Position numbers and translations under genes: made by a program. Of a stretch of 64,000 bases of DNA, positions 24,512 through 32,401 are shown piece by piece. The notes beneath the pieces were generated by a model that was not told the origin of the DNA, did no database searches, and saw only the letters and a list, made by a program, of their open reading frames with translations. How positions within the stretch are numbered: the stretch's first letter is position 1; each line of letters begins with the position of its first letter. The stretch comes from DASWOJ01 sp964242415 (GTDB taxonomy: Bacteria > Pseudomonadota > Alphaproteobacteria > Acetobacterales > Acetobacteraceae), in assembly GCA_964242415.1 (NCBI GenBank), contig CAXTAT010000017.1:46684-110683 (forward strand), written 5' to 3'.

Positions 24512-24730
24512 TCAGCCTTGATCCTTTGCCCGGTATGCGTCGGGGACGATGAAGACCTCATCAGCGCGACCGTAGCCGCCATCGGGCACCTCCTCGATCA
24601 GCACCATGGTGTAGGGTCGGACAGCCTCACCGAAATACTCGGCGAACATGGACGTGGTCCGGTGGACCATTTCCTCCTTCTGGGTTTTCGAAAGGGCAGC
24701 TTGTGGCACTTTGAAGTTGGCGAATGGCAT
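24512..24730 (-). CDS. 4-oxalocrotonate tautomerase family protein
   Basis: This 72-residue protein has the catalytic amino-terminal proline after Met removal ('MPFANFKVP'), a helix 'KTQKEEMVHRTTSMFAEYFGE' and the strand 'TMVLIEEVPDGGYG', as in 4-OT/YdcE-like tautomerases. AAGGAG lies 7 bases before the ATG. It could ketonise an enol made by the nearby dehydrogenases. It is oriented like the two SDR genes at 24918-26576, with 187 bases between, so it may be the last gene of that unit. Confidence 0.85.
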   Translation of the reverse strand: MPFANFKVPQAALSKTQKEEMVHRTTSMFAEYFGEAVRPYTMVLIEEVPDGGYGRADEVFIVPDAYRAKDQG

Positions 24731-24917
24731 TGAATGCTCCTTGGTTGGCCGATGCCGTTTGGAACGGCGGGGGAGCAGGTCAGCCAGGCCGACCCACCCG
24801 AACGGTTGCGACGCCCGCGCCCGGCGGACTCTGGTCATCGCATCCCGTGCCGCAAGCGCGGGCTTCTGCGATCGTCCGACAACTTCCCGGCGAGGAAACT
24901 GGTGGATGCCGCGCAGC

Positions 24918-25826
24918 TCACTCGTGCTTGGTTTTCTCCGCTGGATGCCGCAGGTCAGCGAACCCGATCCGGTCGAGGAACTGCTCGCGAACGCGGTCGA
25001 TCACCGCGTAGGACACTGACGCGCCGTCGCTGGCCGGATCGACGACGACGCGGAAGGGACGACGGCCGAATGGCGCATCGACGATTGCCGCGGCGGCGCG
25101 CGCAACCTCGGCCGGGTCGGCATCATCCGGCACAGTGCCGGCAAGCGCATCCTTCATGCGCCCCGCGAAGCCGTCCGGCCAACTGCGCGCATATTCCGCC
25201 GTAGTGGCGTCGTCCGCCGGTGCGGTAGCGTTGGCGAAGTGGTTGGTGCCCGTGGTGAAGGCGCCTGGCACGATGATCGAGCTCTCAATGCCGAGCGGCG
25301 CCAGCTCGCGGGCATAGGCCACCGCCAGAGCGTCCATTCCCGCCTTGGCGGCGAAGTACGGGCCGAGCAGCGGGGGCACGCCGCCTGCCACGCTGCTGGA
25401 GCCGATCCACAGGAGAAGCCCGCGGCCAGCACGGCGCATATGCGGCAGCGCCGCCCGGTTCACGCGCTGACAGCCCAGTACGTTGATGTCATAGAGGTCA
25501 GCAAGCTGCTCGGGCGTGAAAGCCTCGCTCGGCCCATAGACCATGTGCCCGGCATTGTGGACCAGCACATCCAGCCGCCCGTGCTCGGCGATGATCTTGC
25601 CCACCGCGGCATTGGCAGACTCCTCCGATTGCACGTCCAGTTCGACGGTGTGCAGATCGACGCCGTTGTCCCGCGAATAGGCGCTGACCTCCTTCGCTTG
25701 GTGCGCGTTCTTGCCTGAAAGGCCTCGCATCGAGGCATAGACGGTGTGGCCAGCATCCGAGAGCGCGTTGGCGATCATGCGGCCGAAGCCGCTTGATGCG
25801 CCGGTGACCAGGGCGATTTGGTTCAT
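24918..25826 (-). CDS. Short-chain dehydrogenase/reductase (SDR)
   Basis: This 302-residue SDR is slightly longer than classical ones. It has 'TGASSGFG' for cofactor, 'HNAGHMVYG', the Ser block 'WIGSSSVAG' and Y-x-x-x-K in 'YFAAK', plus a C-terminal extension typical of ketoreductase/retinol-dehydrogenase-like members. The insertion 'ASMRGLSGKNAHQAKEV' after strand 2 suggests NADP. It lies 12 bases downstream of the next SDR (25839), so the two are co-transcribed from the promoter facing the LysR gene. Confidence 0.88.
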   Translation of the reverse strand: MNQIALVTGASSGFGRMIANALSDAGHTVYASMRGLSGKNAHQAKEVSAYSRDNGVDLHTVELDVQSEESANAAVGKIIAEHGRLDVLVHNAGHMVYGPSEAFTPEQLADLYDINVLGCQRVNRAALPHMRRAGRGLLLWIGSSSVAGGVPPLLGPYFAAKAGMDALAVAYARELAPLGIESSIIVPGAFTTGTNHFANATAPADDATTAEYARSWPDGFAGRMKDALAGTVPDDADPAEVARAAAAIVDAPFGRRPFRVVVDPASDGASVSYAVIDRVREQFLDRIGFADLRHPAEKTKHE

Positions 25827-25838
25827 GGGCCTATCTCC

Positions 25839-26576
25839 CTAAACGACGCCGCCGTTGGCACGCAGCACCTGGCCATTGATCCAGCCGCCATCGGGTCCCA
25901 CGAGGAACCCCACCACGCGGGCGATGTCCTCCGGCTCGCCCAGCCGTCCAAGCGGGATCATCTTCGTGACAGCCGCGACCTGTTCCTCCGACTTGTCGCC
26001 GAGGAACAGCTCGGTCGCGACCGGGCCAGGTGCGACGACGTTTACCGTGATGCCGCGCTTGCCCAGCTCCTTGGCAAGGATGTGCGTCATGGCCTCGACT
26101 GCGCCCTTGGTCGCCGCATAGACGGCATAGGTCGGCTGATACAGCCCGACGACGCTTGACGAGAAGCTGACGATCCGCCCGCCATCGCGCATCCGCCGCG
26201 ACGCTTCGCGAAGGCCGTTGAACGTGCCCTTGAGATTGATCGCGATGTGCTGGTCGAATACCGCATCCTCGGTTTCCGCAACCGGCTTCAACTTCATGAT
26301 CCCGGCATTGTTGACGAGCACGTCAACGCTGCCAAACGACTCTATTGCCCGGTCGAACAACGCGGTGATTGCTGCCGGGTCGCTCACATCGGCTTGGACA
26401 GGGATCGCCTGCCCGCCAGCCGCCTTGATCTTGGCCGTGAGCGCGTCAGCAGCCTGGGCACCGCTGGCGTAGTTGATGACGACTGCGAGGCCGTCCCGTG
26501 CCAGCCGTTCGGCGATGGCTGCGCCGATGCCCCGGGACGAGCCAGTGACGATGGCGCAGCGCTGTGTGTCAGCCAT
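25839..26576 (-). CDS. Short-chain dehydrogenase/reductase (SDR)
   Basis: This 245-residue classical SDR has 'TGSSRGIGAAIAERL', 'NNAGIMKLKP', the Ser block 'VSFSSSVVG' and Y-x-x-x-K in 'YAATK', followed by 'APGPVATELF'. It is close to the FabG-like reductases often found divergent from LysR regulators. GGAGACCTTCC lies before the ATG. It is the first gene of the minus-strand unit. Confidence 0.9.
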   Translation of the reverse strand: MADTQRCAIVTGSSRGIGAAIAERLARDGLAVVINYASGAQAADALTAKIKAAGGQAIPVQADVSDPAAITALFDRAIESFGSVDVLVNNAGIMKLKPVAETEDAVFDQHIAINLKGTFNGLREASRRMRDGGRIVSFSSSVVGLYQPTYAVYAATKGAVEAMTHILAKELGKRGITVNVVAPGPVATELFLGDKSEEQVAAVTKMIPLGRLGEPEDIARVVGFLVGPDGGWINGQVLRANGGVV

Positions 26577-26675
26577 GGAAGGTCTCCTGCTTGCTGTTCC
26601 ACTACATACGGGTTGCGACTGGTCTCGTTTAGGGGCGTTAATCGGTTCTAATTAACTGAAATACTGGAACAATCG
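26577..26675. promoter_or_regulatory. Divergent promoter region with a LysR-type palindrome
   Basis: This 99-base region lies between the SDR and LysR genes. It is AT-richer than its surroundings and contains GGTTCTAATTAACTGAAAT (from 26644) with an interrupted dyad (AGTTAATTAGAACC on the other strand). This is compatible with a T-N11-A LysR box controlling both directions. Confidence 0.5.
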
Positions 26676-27575
26676 GTGGACCGGATTGATGCGATGCGAG
26701 CCTTCACCCGCGTGGTCGAGCGGCGCAGCTTCGCGCAGGCGGCGTCTGATATCGGTCTGCCGCGCTCGCGTGCCTCGGAGGCGGTCCAGCAGCTTGAGCG
26801 GCAGCTTGGTGTCCGCTTGCTGGCGCGCACCACCCGCAAAGTGACGCTGACGGTGGAGGGCGAGGGCTATTACCGGCGTTGCCTGGCGATCCTGTCGGCG
26901 ATCGATGACGCCGACGCTGCCGCCGCCCAGACGGTGCCGGCTGGGCCGCTGCGGATCGATGTCCACAGCAGGTTTGCCCAGCAGTACCTGCTCCCTGGCC
27001 TGCCAGGCTTCCTCGAACGCTACCCCAACATTCAGCTTCATATCGGCGAGGGTGACCGCCTGATTGATCTGGTCGCCGAGGGCGTGGACTGCGCCATCCG
27101 CGTCGGCAAGCCGGCCGATAGCGGGCTGGTCGGCCGCAAACTCGGCGTGCTCGCCGAGGGCACCTTCGCCAGCCCCGCCTATCTCGCGCGGCATGGCGTG
27201 CCGAAATCGCCCAACGATCTGGAGGGTCACCGGATGATCGGCTTTGTGTCCTCGGCCACGCGGGCGATCATGCCGCTTGAGTTCCAATTCGACGGCGGGG
27301 TGCGCATGGTCTCACTGCCGGTGTCCGTCACCGTGTCGGCGGCGGCGACGAACGCCAGCCTGGCCCGGCTTGGCTTCGGCTTGGTCCAGGTGCCGCGTTA
27401 CCGCGTCGCACACGAGTTGGAGACGGGCGCATTGGTCGAGGTGCTGGCGGACTGTCCCCCGACGGCTAGTCCAGTCTACCTACTTTACCTTGAGGGACGG
27501 CAGCTCTCGCCCCGCGTGCGCGTCTTTATAGAATGGGCATCAAACGAAGTCTCTGCCGGGCTCGCAGGGTCTTGA
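26676..27575 (+). CDS. LysR-family transcriptional regulator
   Basis: This 299-residue regulator has an N-terminal winged helix-turn-helix ('FTRVVERRSFAQAASDIGLPRSRASEAVQQLE', 'GVRLLARTTRKVTLTVEG') and a C-terminal effector-binding domain beginning at about residue 90 ('GPLRIDVHSRF'). It starts at a GTG. As usual for LTTRs it is divergent from its probable targets, the two SDR genes and perhaps the tautomerase. The inducer is unknown. The composition of this block differs from the surrounding operons, suggesting joint acquisition. Confidence 0.92.
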   Translation: MDRIDAMRAFTRVVERRSFAQAASDIGLPRSRASEAVQQLERQLGVRLLARTTRKVTLTVEGEGYYRRCLAILSAIDDADAAAAQTVPAGPLRIDVHSRFAQQYLLPGLPGFLERYPNIQLHIGEGDRLIDLVAEGVDCAIRVGKPADSGLVGRKLGVLAEGTFASPAYLARHGVPKSPNDLEGHRMIGFVSSATRAIMPLEFQFDGGVRMVSLPVSVTVSAAATNASLARLGFGLVQVPRYRVAHELETGALVEVLADCPPTASPVYLLYLEGRQLSPRVRVFIEWASNEVSAGLAGS

Positions 27576-27741
27576 GATGGTCGGCTGACATTGAAGCGGA
27601 ACCCGGAAAAGCGGCTACTCACGCGAACGCCGCTCCTTGCGGCAATGTCGAGCTTTGGTCGCGACCGGAATTCAAACTGATCCACTACTTACCCAACCCC
27701 ACCCTTGACACTCCCACCCCAAGAATGTTCCTGTTCCGTTC

Positions 27742-28560
27742 ATGTCCCTCCACCCAACCCAAGCCCCCTCGCAAGCAGCCCCCTCGCAAGCAGCCCCCAG
27801 CCCGCACGCCACAGACGCGCAAGCCTACATCCAAATCCTGCAAGACCTCATCACCATGGGCGCCGACCTAGCCCGCCTCGTGCACCACCAAGCCACCGCC
27901 CACGCCCAAGCCCCCCAGCCTGCCACACAACCCCCCGCGCCCATCCCATCCCCAGAACCCCTAATCAGCCTCACCACCGCCTTCGACCGCATCGCCCGCG
28001 CCATCCGCCGCAGCATCACCCTGGCCCACGCCCTCGCGCACCCCATCCAGCCCGCCCCAAACCCAGCCCAGCCCCGCGCCGCCGCCCGCAGGCGCATTCT
28101 CCGCGAAGTCGAGGACACCATCCACCGCGCCGCCAACGACGCCGCACCCCCCGACGCCGGCCGCACCACCGACCTCACCGCCGAGCTGTACGACCGCCTG
28201 GACACCCCCGACCTCGACGACGACCTCGCCGCCCGCCCCATCCCCGACATCATCACCGAAATCTGCCGCGACCTCGGCCTCGCCGCCCGCCCCGGCCCCA
28301 ACCCCTGGAAGCGCCGCACCCCGGCAGACATCCAGCACCTCTGCGCCCGCGCCGCCGCTCCCCAGCCCGCCGCCGCGCCAGCCCCAAGCTGCACCACCCC
28401 TCAACGCCCCCTCGATCCCGAGCCACCCCCGATCAACCTCCGCCCCCGCGTCCCCACCCACCCCGGCATCGGCCCACCGGACGACCCGGCCGAAGCCATC
28501 GCCACCATCCTGCGCCACCCCGGCCTCCGCACCCGATGGCCCCCGCCATCCAACCCCTGA
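27742..28560 (+). CDS. Pro/Ala-rich hypothetical protein
   Basis: This 272-residue protein has no known function. It begins with a low-complexity stretch that includes two exact 15-base repeats. A predicted helix follows, 'DAQAYIQILQDLITMGADLARLVH', and then a basic region 'RRRILREVEDTIHRAA'. The last block is 'EICRDLGLAARPGPNPWKRRTPADI', which I recall from multi-copy hypothetical proteins of Acetobacteraceae. It has no signal peptide and no membrane segment. Codon use is extremely Pro/Ala/Arg-biased (long C-runs), yet the non-repetitive middle looks like a real folded region. It stands alone. Confidence 0.65.
   Translation: MSLHPTQAPSQAAPSQAAPSPHATDAQAYIQILQDLITMGADLARLVHHQATAHAQAPQPATQPPAPIPSPEPLISLTTAFDRIARAIRRSITLAHALAHPIQPAPNPAQPRAAARRRILREVEDTIHRAANDAAPPDAGRTTDLTAELYDRLDTPDLDDDLAARPIPDIITEICRDLGLAARPGPNPWKRRTPADIQHLCARAAAPQPAAAPAPSCTTPQRPLDPEPPPINLRPRVPTHPGIGPPDDPAEAIATILRHPGLRTRWPPPSNP
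27763..27792 (+). repeat. 15-base tandem repeat inside the hypothetical gene
   Basis: GCCCCCTCGCAAGCA is repeated exactly twice (27763-27777 and 27778-27792), with the start of a third unit after it. It encodes 'PSQAAPSQAAPS'. Its length is a multiple of three, so copy-number change keeps the frame. Confidence 0.8.
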
Positions 28561-28891
28561 GCAGGCCACCAAAAACCCGGCCCACCAGAGCAAGCGCCCG
28601 CTCGCGGAGCGGTCCAAGGCGATCCCATCCGACAGGTCGGCCTCCACCCTCGGTCCCGTGCCGACGGGCGACGTGCTGCAAGTGCTGCGCACCCTGGCCA
28701 ACGAGGGCAGGGTGGCGGCCACGCACGGGACGGCATTCACGCGGGAGATGGCCGGTCGCACGTCTTGCCGCGGCACGCCCGTCCCTGCGCGCCTGCCGCG
28801 TGCCGGCCTATCGCCCGAACGACGCAGGGCCGCGGCAGGCGCAGCCGACAGGCTTGCGCGCGCGCCAGAGGCAACCAACCCTGGCCGCAAC
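28561..28891. other. Intergenic region, nothing recognised
   Basis: This 331-base region lies between the ends of the Pro-rich gene and the amidohydrolase gene, which converge. No gene, clear terminator or repeat was recognised; open frames here are continuations of neighbours in wrong frames. Confidence 0.4.
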
Positions 28892-30394
28892 CTAATCGCA
28901 GAGGTACCGCCGGACATGATACGGCGCCGCGGCCAGCCCCGGGCAGTGGCTGTTGACCACCACAGCCAGCGTCTCGGTCAACAGCTTCACCTCCGCGTTC
29001 ATGCCCTCCAGCCGCTCGCGCGCCGCCTCCGCCTCGCGCGCCAGGCGGGGCAGGTCGAGCGTCGTCAGCACCCGGTCCCGCACGATCATCGTGCCGGCGA
29101 CCATGACGTGCCGCACCGCCGTCCCGTCCTCGACGTGCACGATCTGGTTCACGGTCCAATTGTGCGGAATCCAGTTCAGCGCGTGCAGGTCCAGGAACAC
29201 CAGGTCGGCCTGCGCCCCCACCCGGATGGCCCCGCACTCCGCCAGGCCCAGCGCCCGCGCCCCACCAATCGTGGCCGCATGGTAAACCTCCTCCACCGAC
29301 GCCCAGTCGGCGTTGTGCGGCGTCTGCACCTTGGACGCCATCGAGGCATAGCGCATCGCCTCATAGACGTTCTGGTTGTCCGAGCAGTTCGCCCCATCCG
29401 TGCCGATCCCCACCGTCACCCCCAGGTCCAGCATCCGCCGCAGCGGGAACAGCCCGTTGCCGAGCCGCATGTTGCTGCCGGGGTTGTGCGCCACGCTCGC
29501 GCCACGCTCGGCCAGCAGCCGCATGTCGGCGTCGTCCAGCCAGACGGCGTGCGCGGCGGTGAAGTCGGGCCCGACCAGGCCCCAGGCGTCCAGCTCCTGC
29601 ACCAGGGTCCGCCCGTACCGCCGCATCCCGGACACGGCCTGCACCTTGCTCTCGCCGACATGGGTGTGCAGCCGCACCCCGTGCGCCCGCGCCAACGAGG
29701 CACAGCCGCAGGCGAAGCCCGGCGTGCAGTGGTGCGGGATGGTGGGCGCCACCGCCGCATGGATGCCCTCCCCGTTCCAGCGCCAGCCGCGCAGGATGCC
29801 GTCGATGGCGTCCAGGCAGGCCTGGCCGTTGCCGGGGCGCAGGCCCTCCACCGCCCGTTGCAGCACGGGCGGCAGGGCGTCCATCAGCCCGGGGATGGCC
29901 TCATAGAACGACAGGTCGGCGACCATGGGCGCCACCACGGCACGGATGCCGACGCCGGCATAGGCCTCCGCCACGGCGTCCATGCCGTCCGCGGTGGGAT
30001 AGGGAAACTCGGCAAACAGGTCGTAGGCGGCCGTGCAGCCCTTGAGCGCCATCTCCGCCGCGCAGATCTGCGCCGACAGCTTCTTGTCCGCCAGCGACCG
30101 GTTGCCGCCGATCCAGGGGGCCGCAACCAGCAGCAGCTCCAGCGTCCAGCGGTCGCCCTGGCCGCGGGCCAGGCCGCCTTGGCTGTGCATGTGGGCGTTG
30201 ACCAGGCCGGGGTGGACGACCAGGCCGGCGGCATCGACCTCCTCCGCGCCGCCCGGCGCCTGAAGGCCCGGCGGGCTGATCCCCTGGATCACGCCGTCGA
30301 TCACCAGGATGTCGCCGGGTTGGGCGCGGCGCAGCGCCGGGTCGGCCAGCAGCCCCGACCGGATGACCTGCGCGCCCTTGCGTGTGGTTGCCAT
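28892..30394 (-). CDS. Amidohydrolase-family deaminase/chlorohydrolase (TrzA/AtzA/SsnA-like)
   Basis: This 500-residue metal-dependent hydrolase has the N-terminal beta-sandwich and the first metal motif H-x-H in 'NAHMHSQGGLARG' (about residues 67-69). 'HTHVGES' supplies further His and Glu residues, and 'VGIGTDGANCSDNQN' supplies the metal Asp. It belongs to the group that deaminates or dechlorinates purines, triazines and similar rings. It is a cytoplasmic enzyme with no signal. AGGAGG lies close before the ATG. Ten bases upstream ends an ABC-permease pseudogene, so the enzyme was once co-transcribed with an importer. Confidence 0.88.
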   Translation of the reverse strand: MATTRKGAQVIRSGLLADPALRRAQPGDILVIDGVIQGISPPGLQAPGGAEEVDAAGLVVHPGLVNAHMHSQGGLARGQGDRWTLELLLVAAPWIGGNRSLADKKLSAQICAAEMALKGCTAAYDLFAEFPYPTADGMDAVAEAYAGVGIRAVVAPMVADLSFYEAIPGLMDALPPVLQRAVEGLRPGNGQACLDAIDGILRGWRWNGEGIHAAVAPTIPHHCTPGFACGCASLARAHGVRLHTHVGESKVQAVSGMRRYGRTLVQELDAWGLVGPDFTAAHAVWLDDADMRLLAERGASVAHNPGSNMRLGNGLFPLRRMLDLGVTVGIGTDGANCSDNQNVYEAMRYASMASKVQTPHNADWASVEEVYHAATIGGARALGLAECGAIRVGAQADLVFLDLHALNWIPHNWTVNQIVHVEDGTAVRHVMVAGTMIVRDRVLTTLDLPRLAREAEAARERLEGMNAEVKLLTETLAVVVNSHCPGLAAAPYHVRRYLCD

Positions 30395-30403
30395 AGACCC
30401 TCC

Positions 30404-30690
30404 TCAGAACGGATCGGGCGCGCGGGCCGCCCAGGGAAACAGCCGCTCCGCCGCCTCGGCAATGCCCGGCGCCGCCAGGATCACCACCGCGCCGAACGCC
30501 AGCGGCACCTTGAACGCCATGGAGGTCTGGATCAGTTAACCCAGCCCCTCCCCGGCGCCCACGAACTCGGCAACCACCGCCCCCACGACGCACAGTGCGA
30601 TGGCGACCTTTAGCTTGGCAAACACGAACGGCACTGCAAGCAGCAGGCGCACGCGCAGCAGCCTGCAGCGAGGAATGCGCCGCATCGCAC
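30404..30690 (-). pseudogene. ABC transporter permease remnant (SsuC/ThiX type), C-terminal part
   Basis: On the minus strand this stretch reads 'LLRVRLLLAVPFVFAKLKVAI', 'VVGAVVAEFVGAGEGLG', then an in-frame TAA (near 30537-30539), then 'LIQTSMAFKVPLAFGAVVIL' and a final 'LLFPW'-like tail ending at TGA 30404-30406. This is the C-terminal third of a taurine/nitrate/pyrimidine-type permease, where GLG-Y-LI is expected at the stop. The N-terminal two-thirds are missing; the 5' edge is approximate. No ATPase or binding protein is beside it. Confidence 0.8.
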
Positions 30691-30745
30691 CTCCGCCTGC
30701 GCTGCCGGGCGGCGGCCGGATCGGCGCTCGCGCTCGGCCGGTTGC

Positions 30746-32005
30746 CTATCGCATCTCCGGCACCTTGGCCCACACCCAGAGAAAATTGGCCGCCAGAAGG
30801 ATGGCGGTAACCAGGAACACCCACTGCAATCCCAGCGTAGCCGCGATGGTCCCACCCGAGAGCGGCCCCAGCGACTGGCCCAGGAACATGGCCGACGCGG
30901 TAACGCCATACACCGTGCCCCGGTCCCCTGCTGGCGCCAGCCGTCCGACCAGCGCGTTGGCCGTGGGAAGGATGCCGCCCACGAACAAGCCGAGCGCGAA
31001 CCGCGCCGCGACGAAGCTCCAGTAGTTCGGCACGAACGCCTGCGGCGCGCTGGCCAGGGCGGCGCCCGCCAGCGCGATCAGCAGCACGCGGCGATAGCCC
31101 AGCACGTCCGAGCGCCGCCCCAGGAACGGCGAGGCAATCAGGTCCGCAACGCCCGTCACGGAAAACGCCAGTCCACCCAAGGTCGCCAAGGCCGGCACCG
31201 GACCCAGCAACTGCTTCACGTACAGCGTCACCACCGGCTGCACCGCCTGCACCCCGAACTGTGCCAGCAGCAGCACCACGAACAACGGCAGCAGCCCCGG
31301 CGAGCGCGACAGCACCGCAAAGCTCTGGACCATCGTCGTCCGGCTGGCCCCCACCTTGGGCGGGCTGAACCGCTCCCGCACCAGCACCATCGCCGCCACG
31401 CCGCACAGGGCGCACACGCCGGCGGTGAACACGAACGGCGCCCGGTAGGAGCCGGTGACGTCCGCGATGAAGCCACCCAGCAGCGGCCCCACCAGTGCGC
31501 CCACCAACTGCCCGGTGCTGAGCCAGCCGAGCGAGTAGCCCAGCCGCTTCGGCGGCACCTGGCTGGCCACCAGCGAGATCGTCGCCGCATTGAACCCGGC
31601 AAACACCCCCATCAGCGCCCGCAGCCCCAGGAACTGCCACACGTTGCCCACCAGGCTCATCAGCCCGATGAACAGCGCGATGGCGAAGCAGGACCGCAGC
31701 ACCATCAGCTTGCGCCCCCGCCGGTCCGCCACCCGGCCCCAGAGGGGAGAGGCAAAGGCAGCCACCAGCGGCGTCACGGCCGACAGCACGCCGGCCCACA
31801 GGTCGATCTGCGCCGGGTCGTGCACGCCCAACTGCGGCAGGAACAGCGGCATGACCGGGCTGAGCACGGTGAACCCCATGTTCATGCCCAACTGGATGCC
31901 CATCATCAGGAACAGGGTGCGCTGCCAGTCGGGCGCGGCCACGGCTTCGGTGGCAGCAGGCTCGGGGGTCCGCGGGCCGTCAGCCCGGTTGGCGTGAGCA
32001 TTCAT
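30746..32005 (-). CDS. MFS transporter, drug:H+ antiporter type (MdtG-like)
   Basis: This inner-membrane protein of about 419 residues has 12 predicted TM segments. 'WGRVADRRGRKLM' is the loop 2-3 motif; 'GVFAGFNAATISLVASQVP' (TM5 motif C region) and 'LGWLSTGQLVGALVGPLLGG' are typical of the MdtG/multidrug group. I choose the ATG at the complement of 32003-32005; an alternative start 15 codons upstream exists. It is divergent from the GH16 gene. Confidence 0.88.
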   Translation of the reverse strand: MNAHANRADGPRTPEPAATEAVAAPDWQRTLFLMMGIQLGMNMGFTVLSPVMPLFLPQLGVHDPAQIDLWAGVLSAVTPLVAAFASPLWGRVADRRGRKLMVLRSCFAIALFIGLMSLVGNVWQFLGLRALMGVFAGFNAATISLVASQVPPKRLGYSLGWLSTGQLVGALVGPLLGGFIADVTGSYRAPFVFTAGVCALCGVAAMVLVRERFSPPKVGASRTTMVQSFAVLSRSPGLLPLFVVLLLAQFGVQAVQPVVTLYVKQLLGPVPALATLGGLAFSVTGVADLIASPFLGRRSDVLGYRRVLLIALAGAALASAPQAFVPNYWSFVAARFALGLFVGGILPTANALVGRLAPAGDRGTVYGVTASAMFLGQSLGPLSGGTIAATLGLQWVFLVTAILLAANFLWVWAKVPEMR

Positions 32006-32401
32006 CCATCCCAACTCCGCCGGGGTTCGCCGAAAGTAAAGCAGCCGCATATTGGGATGGTGCAGGTTGTCCTGACCACCTCACCCACGCCGACGCAGCC
32101 TGTCTGCTCCCGGGTGAGCAGCACGCCATTGCGAGCACTTAGCGGCGCCGCGCATCGATGGCGGCGTGCTCGACACGCTGTGAGTCCGAGACGGGGCGTC
32201 CCGCCCCGCCTGCCGTTCCCGGTCATGGACCCTGGCGAGTTGGCTCACGCCGCACAGCGTCATGCCGGGCGAACTTAACGCCGCCGAAAGGGTGCCGTCC
32301 GTAGAAGGCATGGGCCGGTCGCTGGTGCAGGTGCGGATGCCCGGATTGCCGGCAGGCGCATGTCATCCAGCGCCGCCGACCCACCTGCGCAGGCATGCCT
32401 C
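32006..32401. other. Divergent intergenic region, no gene recognised
   Basis: This ~396-base region lies between the MFS and GH16 genes. CTGCTCCCGGGTGAGCAG near 32103-32120 is a perfect 6-bp dyad. Promoters for both genes must lie here, but none is clear. An earlier ATG (32360) is in frame with the GH16 gene. Confidence 0.4.

Noticed and set aside
29901..31799. A 632-codon minus-strand open frame across amidohydrolase, pseudogene and MFS
   Set aside because: It is out of frame with all three; each region is better explained by its own family match.
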